Assembly (NCBI RefSeq): GCF_025860405.1
Contig: NZ_CP063785.1
Location: forward strand, 5,953,390-6,017,389
DNA from: Tolypothrix sp. PCC 7712
GTDB taxonomy: Bacteria; Cyanobacteriota; Cyanobacteriia; Cyanobacteriales; Nostocaceae
Length of the DNA stretch: 64,000 bases
Direction: 5' to 3'
Shown here in pieces: positions 28,966 through 37,682 of the stretch (its first letter is position 1; every line of letters begins with the position of its first letter). A program made the translations under genes and the position numbers. The notes below the pieces were generated by a model. The model was not told where the DNA came from. It saw only the letters and a program-made list of their open reading frames with translations, and did not search any database.

Positions 28966-29625
28966 ATGAGCCAGCTTGGTACAGCTTTTACAGAAGGAAT
29001 AATCGCTTTTGCAGCTACAAATATTGATGACATACTCATTTTACTGCTATTTTTTTCGCAAATAGATAGTAACTTTCGGCGGCGACATATTTTTATTGGT
29101 CAGTATTTTGGTTTTGCGGCGATTATTCTGGCTAGCTTACCAGGATTTTTTGGTGGTTTAGTCGTACCGCGAGAATGGATTGGATTACTGGGAATACTAC
29201 CAATCGCCATTGGTATTAAGCACTTACTAGAGAGAGAAGAAGATACTACAGAAGTACAAACAGTATCTCATGATTTTACACAGACTTCACCCCATAACCG
29301 CATACTTGCTGTTATTTGGAGTATTCTGCATCCTTATACCTATAAAGTTGCAGCCGTGACAATTGCCAATGGTGGCGACAATATTAGTATATATATCCCC
29401 TTATTTGCTGGTCAGAGCCTTAGCAGCTTAGGAGTGATTTTAATAGTCTTTTTTGTGATGGTAGCAATTTGGTGTGCGATCGCTTATTTCTTAAGCCGTC
29501 ATCCTACCATTGCATATATTTTAAGTCGCTACGGCAAGCACATCGTTCCTTTTGTATTGATTGGCTTGGGGGTATTTATTATGTACGAACGCGGTACATT
29601 TAGCTTACTACCTTGGTTTAAGTAA
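28966..29625 (+). CDS. CadD-like transporter, second paralogue
   Basis: The 219-residue protein is colinear with the minus-strand paralogue: FAATNIDDILILLLFF, IGQYFGFAAIILASLPGFFG, EWIGLLGILPIAIGIKHLL, then NGGDNISIYIPLFAG. Five or six hydrophobic segments indicate an inner-membrane transporter. A cytoplasmic loop between the halves (about 88-112, EREEDTTEVQTVSHDFTQTS) differs most from the paralogue, so metal preference or regulation may differ. No metal-binding regulator gene (ArsR or MerR type) is adjacent. Confidence 0.85.
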   Translation: MSQLGTAFTEGIIAFAATNIDDILILLLFFSQIDSNFRRRHIFIGQYFGFAAIILASLPGFFGGLVVPREWIGLLGILPIAIGIKHLLEREEDTTEVQTVSHDFTQTSPHNRILAVIWSILHPYTYKVAAVTIANGGDNISIYIPLFAGQSLSSLGVILIVFFVMVAIWCAIAYFLSRHPTIAYILSRYGKHIVPFVLIGLGVFIMYERGTFSLLPWFK

Positions 29626-29700
29626 AGTATGCTCTCCCTCAAAGGTCATCACCCTCGATTTTTTAGGAGAATTATTGAGTTTTCAAATTGCATTGATAAA

Positions 29701-30828
29701 TTAATTGAGTGTGAGATTACAGTCTCCATCAATATAAGGAATATTGACTGTAAATATTGTTCCTTTACTGACTTGACTGCTAACAGTAATTGTACCTTTA
29801 TGTAAATCTACACACCGCTTGACAATTGATAAACCTAAACCAGTACCGGAGATTGTGCCTACATTCCGCGCTCGCTGGAAAGGCTGAAATAAGTTCACTT
29901 GGTCTTCTTGAGGAATACCTACTCCGTAATCTTGAATTTGAAAAATAATATCACAATCTTTGACTGTTATTTGAAAATTAATCATACTCTCTGGTGGGGA
30001 ATATTTGAGAGCATTATTCAACAGATTCATCAGAATTTGGCGAATAAGTTTTTGGTCAATCTTAGTAGTCAAAGTTGTAAGTTTTTGATGATCACGAGTA
30101 GCAACAAAGACAATTCTCTGCCCGTAGATATTGGCTTCAAAATCTGCTATTAAATCATGACAAAATTTTACTAAATCTAATGTTTCTAGATTTAACTGCA
30201 ACTGCTCAAGGTCAGCTAAGTTGAGCATCAATACATCATCAAGCAACTGAGTCATGTGTTTAATGGCTTTTTCAATGCGTTCTAAATGTTGCTGTTGCTT
30301 TTCTTGGCTGACACGATAGCTATAGGCTGCTAGGTATTCAGTGGAGGAGGCAATAATAGTTAAAGGTGTACGAAATTCATGGGATGCTGTAGAAATGAAT
30401 CGCGCCCGCATTTGGCTGAGTTCTTTTTCTTTCCGCAAAATTTGCATCCGCTTGATAGCATACTCGACCGTTTTTACTAATAATTGGGATGAAATTTGTC
30501 CTTTTACTAAATAATCTTGTGCCCCCAAAGCTAAGGCTTCTAGAGCTAGTTTTTTATCTGGCAACCCGGTGAGGACTACAATTGGTAGATGTGGAACTGC
30601 TGCTTGCATTTGAATAACAGTATCTAGACCTTGAGAATCTGGTAATGAGAGGTCTAAAAGAATTACATCAAATTCACTATCTTGTAGTTGTTGGAGTGCA
30701 AGATGAAGTCGTTTGAAATGAGTAATCTGCCAGGAATTAGCTTCGCTATCCTGTAATATTTCTGTCAATATTGCAACATCAGCAAGATTATCTTCTACAA
30801 GCAAGACCGCCAGCATATCACTTTCCAT
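29701..30828 (-). CDS. Receiver-histidine kinase (REC-HisKA-HATPase), 375 aa
   Basis: N-terminal receiver: AVLLVEDNLADV, phosphoacceptor in VILLDLSLPDSQG, and Lys in DYLVKGQ. The kinase follows, with H-box FISTASHEFRTPLTII, NLLNNALKYSPP, DYGVGI and GTGLGLSIVKRC. It is soluble. It is the last gene of a minus-strand signalling block (8-PAS kinase, single receiver, this protein), 145 bases after the single-receiver gene, so co-transcription is possible. The arrangement suggests a phosphorelay ending in a kinase without a DNA-binding output. Confidence 0.88.
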   Translation of the reverse strand: MESDMLAVLLVEDNLADVAILTEILQDSEANSWQITHFKRLHLALQQLQDSEFDVILLDLSLPDSQGLDTVIQMQAAVPHLPIVVLTGLPDKKLALEALALGAQDYLVKGQISSQLLVKTVEYAIKRMQILRKEKELSQMRARFISTASHEFRTPLTIIASSTEYLAAYSYRVSQEKQQQHLERIEKAIKHMTQLLDDVLMLNLADLEQLQLNLETLDLVKFCHDLIADFEANIYGQRIVFVATRDHQKLTTLTTKIDQKLIRQILMNLLNNALKYSPPESMINFQITVKDCDIIFQIQDYGVGIPQEDQVNLFQPFQRARNVGTISGTGLGLSIVKRCVDLHKGTITVSSQVSKGTIFTVNIPYIDGDCNLTLN

Positions 30829-30973
30829 ACATCATCTCACCCACACCATCACAACGTTTCAAGTCCTAAAGTAACAAGTATTTTTTTCAGAAAATTATGA
30901 TTTACAAAAATTCAAATTTATTTTGATTTTTATTTTTGCTTGACAAGCATCTTGCAATCTCAAATTAGCAATT

Positions 30974-31429
30974 TCAACTATTCTGATGAGCGGGTAACTC
31001 AACAAGTGCTAACCAAAAATGCTCGATTGATTTGACAACTGCTACAAATTGTTCCAGATCAACTGGTTTGACAAGGTAGCAATTAACGTTGAGCTGATAA
31101 CTCTTGAGAATGTCAGTTTCAGCCGAAGAAGTGGTCAATATGACAATAGGTATGGTTTTGAGATTGTCATCTGCTTTGATTTCTGCTAGTAGTTCTCTAC
31201 CATTTTTCTTGGGTAAATTTAAATCTAGCAGAATTAAATCAGGACGATTGACATCCTTATATTTGCCGCGCCTATATAAATAATCGCTGGCTTCGGCTCC
31301 ATCTCGCACAATATTTAACTGATTGAGGAATTTACTTTCGCTCAGAGTTTCTGCTATCAAGACGGCATCACTTTTGGAATCTTCGACAAGTAAAATTTTG
31401 AGTACTTTTAATCGATTGTGAGATGACAT
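30974..31429 (-). CDS. Stand-alone CheY-like response regulator (Rcp1-like)
   Basis: A single receiver domain of about 151 residues: ILLVEDSKSDAVLI, phosphoacceptor in LILLDLNLPKKNGREL, Thr in PIVILTTSS and Lys in CYLVKPVDLEQF. The pattern is that of Rcp1-type regulators that pair with phytochrome-like kinases. ATG 31429 is chosen because the longer reading would run into the upstream kinase gene and add residues foreign to the fold; it starts 8 bases after that kinase's stop. It is almost certainly the partner of the 8-PAS kinase. Confidence 0.9.
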   Translation of the reverse strand: MSSHNRLKVLKILLVEDSKSDAVLIAETLSESKFLNQLNIVRDGAEASDYLYRRGKYKDVNRPDLILLDLNLPKKNGRELLAEIKADDNLKTIPIVILTTSSAETDILKSYQLNVNCYLVKPVDLEQFVAVVKSIEHFWLALVELPAHQNS

Positions 31430-31437
31430 ATTCAGTT

Positions 31438-34400
31438 CTAATTCCCAATGGGAAGTGTAAAGTAAAAAGTAGCTCCTTGTCCAAGTTGCGACTCTACCCA
31501 AATTCTCCCACTATGCCGTTCTACAATCTTTTTGCAGATGGCTAATCCTAAGCCAGTACCAGAGTACTCATCACTAGCATGAAGCCGTTGAAAGATTCCG
31601 AATATTCTTTCGGCGTACTGTGGTTCGATGCCAATTCCATTATCTTGAACAGTGAACACCCACTCTTCCTGAGAATTTGCAGAAAGTGAGCTGCAATTTT
31701 CAGGGAAATGTTGCTCTGTTAATGGTAATCTATTTTTATGAGCAGAAATATATACCTTTGGAGAGAACTCACTACGGTATTTCAAGGAATTGCCAATTAA
31801 GTTTAGTAACAAATTTGACAGTTGGGTGGGATCGGCAAGCACAGTGGGTAAAGGATCGGCGGTAATTGTGGCTTGAGTTTCAGTAATGGTGATTTGCAAA
31901 TCTTTTTTAACCTGTTCGAGTAAGGCATTACAATCAACTGATTGCAACCTTGGTTGATAGCGACCGGCTCTAGAGTAGGTTAATAAATCTTTGACGAGTT
32001 GCTGCATCCGGATTGCGCCATCGACAATAAACTCGATATACATATCTGCTTTCCCATCGAGTTGTCCTTGATAACGCTTTGCTAGCATTTGTGTAAAACT
32101 GGTAACTGCTCTGAGTGGCTCTTGTAAATCGTGAGAGGCGACATAAGCAAATTGTTCTAGTTCTTGATTGGAGCGTTTCAGTTCTTCTGCTAGTGTTCGG
32201 GATGATTCCTCGGCTTCTCTGAGTTCAGTAATATCGCGACTAATCGTCAAAACAGACTCAACCTCACCATTTACTCCCAACTCTGGGACTACGTAAGTTT
32301 GGTAAACTTTCCACTCATCTTGGTGGGGAACTCGAAATTCATGTATTCGCATTTTGCCTGTGGTAAAGACAGTTTCTAAAGATGCTGTCCAAAAATCAGC
32401 AATTTCTTGGGGATAGCCTAAGTCTGCGGGTTTTTTGCCCAGATAGGTTGTGACTGGAATTCCCGACTGTTGTGTACTAGCAGGGTTGACATAAAGATAA
32501 CAATATTGGCGATTATGTCGGCTAATGACATCGGGTGTATTTTCTACTAATGTCCGAAATTCTTGTTCCCGTTTTTGCAGAATTGCATTAGTTTCCAGCA
32601 GTTGCTTGGTACGTTCTTGAACTTGCAGTTCTAGTTCATCCCGTGCCATTTTGAGTGTTTGCTCTGCTTGCTTTTGCAGAGTAATGTTCTGCGACATGGA
32701 TAAACCTGCAAATATTTCTCCTTGCTCATTGAATAGGGGGAGTGTATGGATTTGATAAATAGACTCGCCAAAGGAAAGTTCAAAAATTGTGGTTTCTCCG
32801 GCTAATGCAGCTCGATAGTGTGGTTCTAAAACCGCACTAGTTTCTGGAGGTACGGTTTCCCAGAGAGTATGTCCCTCAAGTTGTTCTTTTGTCATCCCAA
32901 CTTTGGCTATTTCTGTACCATCAGATAACAGATAGCGTAAATCACGGTCAAAAATGTTAACTCCACCATTGGGGAAGTTGTGAGCTAGGGTGCGATACAA
33001 ATATTCACTCTGGCGCAGTGCTTCTTTGGCTTGTTTTTGTGGTGTAATATCATCACCAAAAATTATAATGCCACCAATTTCACCTGTAGCAGTATGCCAG
33101 GGATGAATTTCCCAGTTAATCCACTGCTGGGTGCCATTGGCGCGAGCAAACAAATCTTCATCACATCTTTCGCTGGCTCCAGCTAGACAGCGTTGATGGA
33201 TTTGTCGCCAGTTCTCGGTAATTTCGGGAAAAATTTCGTAGTGCGATCGCCCAATTAGAGATTCCACTGTATCGAGATGATAGCTATCCACCCATCGTTG
33301 ACTAGCTATGATGTAGCGCATATCTCGATCAAACATGGCAATCCCAGCAGGTGCATACTGGACAAATAGGCGTAAAGTGGCTTCGCTGGCTTGCAAACTC
33401 TGTTCTGCTTGTTTGCGTTCGGTAATTTCTTCACATACGGCACTGATACCAATAATGCGTTCCCCATCTTTTAATGGCAGAAAGCTTTCTAACCAAGTCC
33501 GTTGCACACCAGGTTGAGCGGGAGTTTCCCCAGTTATTTCTATATTGAGTACAGGTTCGCCTGTTGCGAAAATGGAGCGAAACATTTGTCCTGCTGCATC
33601 CGCTATATTAGGTAGCAACTCTTGTACTGTCCTACCGATATGTGCATCAATCGCCAAACCATTCATTTGGGCTAGGCGTTCATTAATCCGCACAAAGCGC
33701 AAATCTTGATCTAAAACGCTTAAGCCAATGGGGGCTGATTGATAGATAGTTTCAATTTCTGCTAATTGGCGCTGCAGCTGAATTTGATTTTCCCTTAAGG
33801 CTGCTTCTGTGCGTTTGCGTTCGGTAATATCTCGACAAACGCAAAATCGCAGAATCTCTCCTTCCCACTCCACGACGTTGAAGCTAATTTCGGCATCGTA
33901 GACTGAGCCATCTTTGCGACGATGCTGAGTTTCTAAAATCCCACTGTTGTAATTCGTGCAGTCTTGCATCATTTGCTGTAGCTGGGCATCGCTACACTGA
34001 GCATCCCAATCAAAAATACTGAGTTTAGCAATTTCTTGGCAATTATACCCCAACATTGCCGCATATCGGGGATTGGCATCTAATACTTTACCTTCTTTGT
34101 CTAAAATGACAATGCCATCAAAGGAGGTTTTAAACAGGGTTTGAATCCGCAGAGATTCTTTGGCTAACCTTTGTTCAGCCTGTTTACGCTCCGAAATATC
34201 TTCAAAGGCGCTGACAGTGGCGATAATTTGCCCATCTTGATCTAGAATTGGCGCTGCACTCACAGATAACAGGGTGAATGTGCCATCACCTCGGCGGTAG
34301 TGTATTTCTTCACCTTTAATGACTTCGCCAGAAAGCAGCGAACGGGCTAGGGGGTACTCTTGCGGTTGATAAGGTTGCCCATCTTCGTGAATTGCACCGT

Positions 34401-35463
34401 ATTTAATGTACTCTTGGTAAGTCTGGGCTGGTAATATTGGATGGCGCAACAGTCTGACGGCTTCTTGATTGTGAAACAGTTGTTTTCCCGAAGGAGCCTC
34501 TGCGATCGCCACACCTAAAGGCATTTGTTGCAGGACTTGTTCTAAGCGGCTGCGTTCCGCTTCTAATTGTTGTAGTAGTTGATTGCGTTCGGTTTCGGCT
34601 TTTTTGCGCTCAGTAATATCTCGTACTGCCGAAATCCTCACACTCCGCCCTTGATAAAAGCTTTGTTTACCTACTACCTCTAATTGAATGAGGGTGCCAT
34701 CTTTTTTAATCCCAGTAATTTCATAAGGCAGTTCATACTGGTTCTCAATATGATGCAACAAAGTTTCCTGGGATTCCGGCGTGAGAAAATCGGTTGCTGA
34801 TTTACCGATTACTTCTTCTAAGGTATAACCAAACATTCGGGCGAACCCAGCATTAGCTTCAATAATTTTCCCCTGCTCTTTCATCAAAATGCCTTCAAAC
34901 ATGGCATCCACTAAAGCAGAAAATCGCATTTGGCTTTCTTGAGATGCTTGTTCTGCTCTTTGACGTTCTGCAATTTCTCGACGCAGGGATTCATTAATGG
35001 CTGCTAAATCCTGGGTTTTAGCTGTAACTCTGGCTTCTAATTCCTCAGTTAGTAGGCGTAATGCTGCTTCTGCTTGCTGGCGTTCTGTAATGTCTCTGGT
35101 AGTACTAATGACTGCCTCAATTTCTCCGTCATTTCCCTCAATGGGAGAAATCACATATTCGTAGTACCTGACTCCATTAACGGTGGGGAAACTCGTTTCA
35201 CCTCTCATCGCAATTCCCGTATGCAATACAGATTTGCGTTGCAGATCGTAAACTTCCATGATGTCAGCCGGAAATCCTAACTCCTGCCAAGTTTTCCCCA
35301 GCAATTGCGCCTGTTCTAAACCCAAAGCTGCTAACCCGGCTGGACTGGCATAAAGATAGCGTAAGTTGCGATCGCTAATATATATATGATCGGTAGAGGC
35401 TGCTAAAACCCGATCTATCAGCCCGATCTGCTCTGAGAAAATAGAATTCTCTTCGCTTGCCAT
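31438..35463 (-). CDS. Multi-PAS sensor histidine kinase, 8 PAS domains, 1341 aa
   Basis: Eight PAS/PAC units by my count occupy roughly residues 10-1090, each ending in an ITERKQAE-type linker. Two coiled-coil linkers (around 140-180 and 955-985) connect them. The kinase core follows: H-box YVASHDLQEPLRAVTSF, then LLLNLIGNSLKYR, DNGIGIEP and GTGLGLAICKKI. The HisKA type (SHDLQEPLR) is that of phytochrome-like kinases, which often use Rcp1-like single receivers, and one starts 8 bases downstream. No membrane segment or GAF domain is visible, so it is probably a soluble sensor of redox, oxygen or small ligands; the ligand is unknown. Confidence 0.9.
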   Translation of the reverse strand: MASEENSIFSEQIGLIDRVLAASTDHIYISDRNLRYLYASPAGLAALGLEQAQLLGKTWQELGFPADIMEVYDLQRKSVLHTGIAMRGETSFPTVNGVRYYEYVISPIEGNDGEIEAVISTTRDITERQQAEAALRLLTEELEARVTAKTQDLAAINESLRREIAERQRAEQASQESQMRFSALVDAMFEGILMKEQGKIIEANAGFARMFGYTLEEVIGKSATDFLTPESQETLLHHIENQYELPYEITGIKKDGTLIQLEVVGKQSFYQGRSVRISAVRDITERKKAETERNQLLQQLEAERSRLEQVLQQMPLGVAIAEAPSGKQLFHNQEAVRLLRHPILPAQTYQEYIKYGAIHEDGQPYQPQEYPLARSLLSGEVIKGEEIHYRRGDGTFTLLSVSAAPILDQDGQIIATVSAFEDISERKQAEQRLAKESLRIQTLFKTSFDGIVILDKEGKVLDANPRYAAMLGYNCQEIAKLSIFDWDAQCSDAQLQQMMQDCTNYNSGILETQHRRKDGSVYDAEISFNVVEWEGEILRFCVCRDITERKRTEAALRENQIQLQRQLAEIETIYQSAPIGLSVLDQDLRFVRINERLAQMNGLAIDAHIGRTVQELLPNIADAAGQMFRSIFATGEPVLNIEITGETPAQPGVQRTWLESFLPLKDGERIIGISAVCEEITERKQAEQSLQASEATLRLFVQYAPAGIAMFDRDMRYIIASQRWVDSYHLDTVESLIGRSHYEIFPEITENWRQIHQRCLAGASERCDEDLFARANGTQQWINWEIHPWHTATGEIGGIIIFGDDITPQKQAKEALRQSEYLYRTLAHNFPNGGVNIFDRDLRYLLSDGTEIAKVGMTKEQLEGHTLWETVPPETSAVLEPHYRAALAGETTIFELSFGESIYQIHTLPLFNEQGEIFAGLSMSQNITLQKQAEQTLKMARDELELQVQERTKQLLETNAILQKREQEFRTLVENTPDVISRHNRQYCYLYVNPASTQQSGIPVTTYLGKKPADLGYPQEIADFWTASLETVFTTGKMRIHEFRVPHQDEWKVYQTYVVPELGVNGEVESVLTISRDITELREAEESSRTLAEELKRSNQELEQFAYVASHDLQEPLRAVTSFTQMLAKRYQGQLDGKADMYIEFIVDGAIRMQQLVKDLLTYSRAGRYQPRLQSVDCNALLEQVKKDLQITITETQATITADPLPTVLADPTQLSNLLLNLIGNSLKYRSEFSPKVYISAHKNRLPLTEQHFPENCSSLSANSQEEWVFTVQDNGIGIEPQYAERIFGIFQRLHASDEYSGTGLGLAICKKIVERHSGRIWVESQLGQGATFYFTLPIGN

Positions 35464-35812
35464 TACAGTATCCTCAAAAGTTTCGCTGGTAAGCTAATGC
35501 ACATCTAACATTTAGATTGCATATTTTTTTGTTGGGGTTGTCAAGGGGTCAAGGGTTAAGGGTCAAGGGTCAAAGGTTAAGGGTCAAAATTTCCCCCAGG
35601 ATGTTGGCATTGTCCTCCAGAAGTAACTGCGATCGCATTAGTACCGTCGTGAATCCAAAATTCAAAATTCAAAATTGGTTTTGGGGAAAAGGTTAAAGGT
35701 TTTCCCTTCCCCTTTTTCCCCATTTCCCCCTTCCCCAACAACTCTTGCTATATTACAGAGGCGAAAAATTTCTATCTCTTAATAAATCAACCAACTCCCC
35801 AAAATACTTGAG
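35464..35812. other. Intergenic simple repeats, no gene seen
   Basis: This stretch holds tandem GGGTCAAGGGTTAA-type units (35537-35588), a HIP1-type GCGATCGCA site near 35630, and a GGGGAAAAGGTTAAAGG / CCTTCCCC pair (35682-35732) like that at 23992-24058. It separates the divergent 8-PAS kinase and the Tudor-knot gene and must hold both promoters. Confidence 0.6.
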
Positions 35813-35818
35813 TATAAT
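35813..35818 (+). promoter_or_regulatory. Consensus -10 box for the Tudor-knot gene
   Basis: A perfect TATAAT lies 36 bases before the preferred ATG at 35854. A transcript starting a few bases downstream would leave a short leader containing GGGAG nine bases before that ATG. No good -35 box was seen. Confidence 0.45.
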
Positions 35819-35853
35819 TGCATACTATGTTTTGGCGTTGGGAGAACCCGCTC

Positions 35854-37158
35854 ATGGATAAATCAATTGTGCAGTTGGTTGACGAATTACCAAGCGATAA
35901 TATCAGTATCAAGGTTTTAAACGCTCTCAATTATGTTGCTCCCGGACAGTGGAACAACCTGGTAGGTTTTGACAATAGTGTACGTGCAATTACTGGTGAA
36001 ACTGACCCCGCAGTTATTCAAAGAATCCGCGATCGCGCTGTTTCTCTTTATAACGATCCGCAAAATGGCTATCAGATGGCGGTGAAACTATATCAAACCA
36101 TCGATAAAGCCGACACCGCTATGGCGACAGCAGCTTTAGCAAATAAAGTGGGTGAAAAAATTGGTTTTCTGTCTTTTTTAAGTAACATTACTCCCAAAGC
36201 AGACGTAACTCAAACTATAGATTTAGTCTTAAAAATTGCAATTGAAATTATTGCCTTCTCGAAAATAAATGGTATTCCTAGTCCTAATCCCCAAGAATTT
36301 GCTAAATCTCTAGCCGACAACTATCAAGATGCTTCCCTGATGCGGATGATAGCCTTAGTCTGCATAGATGGAATGCTACCTTTAGGGCCTGATTTCCTCA
36401 GTAAAATTCACAGCATTATTACTGGCTCTGATGCCAACGTAGTCGCACAAAATCCTGTATTCTTAGCAGTTAATACCGCTTTACCTGGTAATAATCCCTC
36501 CGAGAAATTTGGTTTTATTACTCAAGCTTTCAACTCCGTACAAGGCTGGATGAATGGCTTAGTAGCGAAGACAGGTTTAACACCGCAATCGATTACTAGC
36601 CATTTAGGTAACTTTATTCAGATTGCTGATGATAACTTAGATTTCGTCGCCGCATTCTTGGATCAAACCACCAATTACTTTGAGCATACAGGCATTCAAT
36701 CAGTAGCACGCGCCATAATTTTGCGATCGCACTCTTTAGTGAAAGCCGAAACTCCTCCACCAGCACTACAACCTAGCACAGCACCAGCATCAGCAGCACA
36801 GCCAGGTAAAAGTCAGTATGCAGTTAGCAAAAATGTAGAAGTTTGGGACGAAGACGACGAAGATTGGTATCAAGCCACAATTGAGAAAGTAGAAAATGAC
36901 CAATTCTTTGTCAATTACATTGGCTACGGTTCATCCTACAACGAATGGGTAGGCGAAGATGAAATTCGCATTCGCGAACATGGCTCATCCGATAGCAATG
37001 GATTTGCTGTGAATCAAAAAATCAAAGTTTGGGATGAAGATAACGAAGATTGGTATTCCGCCAGTATTCAGAAAATTCAAGGACAACAATATTATGTGCA
37101 TTACCTAGATTACGATTCTTCTTATGATGAATGGGTGGATTTGGAAGAAATTAGGTAA
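35854..37158 (+). CDS. Unknown helical domain with two C-terminal Tudor-knot-like repeats
   Basis: About 434 residues. The first 300 are helical and soluble and I do not recognise them; ALNYVAPGQWNNLVGFDNSVRAI and a run of hydrophobic helices are typical. A Pro/Ala linker follows, then two repeats with the pattern VWDEDDEDWYQATIEKV.....F.V.Y.GY.SSYNEWV, matching Tudor-knot/chromo-barrel-like domains that bind peptides or nucleic acids. ATG 35854 has GGGAG nine bases upstream and follows a TATAAT box; earlier in-frame starts (35818, 35827) fall on or just after that box. A terminator follows. It is convergent with the injection-system operon; any functional link is speculative. Confidence 0.7.
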   Translation: MDKSIVQLVDELPSDNISIKVLNALNYVAPGQWNNLVGFDNSVRAITGETDPAVIQRIRDRAVSLYNDPQNGYQMAVKLYQTIDKADTAMATAALANKVGEKIGFLSFLSNITPKADVTQTIDLVLKIAIEIIAFSKINGIPSPNPQEFAKSLADNYQDASLMRMIALVCIDGMLPLGPDFLSKIHSIITGSDANVVAQNPVFLAVNTALPGNNPSEKFGFITQAFNSVQGWMNGLVAKTGLTPQSITSHLGNFIQIADDNLDFVAAFLDQTTNYFEHTGIQSVARAIILRSHSLVKAETPPPALQPSTAPASAAQPGKSQYAVSKNVEVWDEDDEDWYQATIEKVENDQFFVNYIGYGSSYNEWVGEDEIRIREHGSSDSNGFAVNQKIKVWDEDNEDWYSASIQKIQGQQYYVHYLDYDSSYDEWVDLEEIR

Positions 37159-37199
37159 TTCGTAATTCGTAATTCGTAATTACAAATCTGTGTTGGATC

Positions 37200-37236
37200 A
37201 GATACCTGACTGTTTCAATAAGTCGGGTATCTTTTT
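37200..37236 (+). terminator. Rho-independent terminator
   Basis: AGATACCTGACT pairs with AGTCGGGTATCT (one G-T type mismatch) around an 8-base loop and is followed by TTTT(T)G. It lies 42 bases past the Tudor-knot gene. Confidence 0.8.
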
Positions 37237-37325
37237 GTTTATGAAGCAGTTGGCTATTACCTCAACAACTAATATCAATTTGAAAAAATAATTCGACAGA
37301 TTGTAGGGGGACAACATTGCTCATC

Positions 37326-37513
37326 GGTGTCAACTTAAGCTAAAAGCGATATAAGACGGGTGTTGTACAAATACCTCGCGCCCTCATCCCCTAACCCCTT
37401 CTCCCCTTGGAGAAGGGGAACTAAATCTCTGGCTCCCTTCTCCCTGTGGGAGAGGGGCTGGGGGTGAGGGCGAAACCTTTCACAAGAGCGGGTTTCACGT
37501 TAATTTGACACCA
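37326..37513 (+). repeat. MITE-like interspersed repeat, copy D (most complete)
   Basis: The ends GGTGTCAACTTAA and TTAATTTGACACC form a terminal inverted repeat with one mismatch. The interior contains CGGGTGTTGTACAAATACC and C-rich/G-rich arms that can form a long hairpin. At 188 bp this copy defines the full unit. It lies between the convergent Tudor-knot gene and the end of the injection-system operon; the remaining bases to 37682 are AT-rich with no gene. Confidence 0.8.
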
Positions 37514-37682
37514 ATGGATATTGCTTAAACCCTACATAGCAAAGTTGGCTGATATTTTTCTTTCACTAGAATGAATGTCATTGATGCCATTCGTTTAGTT
37601 GAAAGTAAAAATTGTAGTTTATAACAAGCTTATAGCTAGATAGTTTGCAAATCTTGCTGATTTTTAATTAATCAAACTCATT

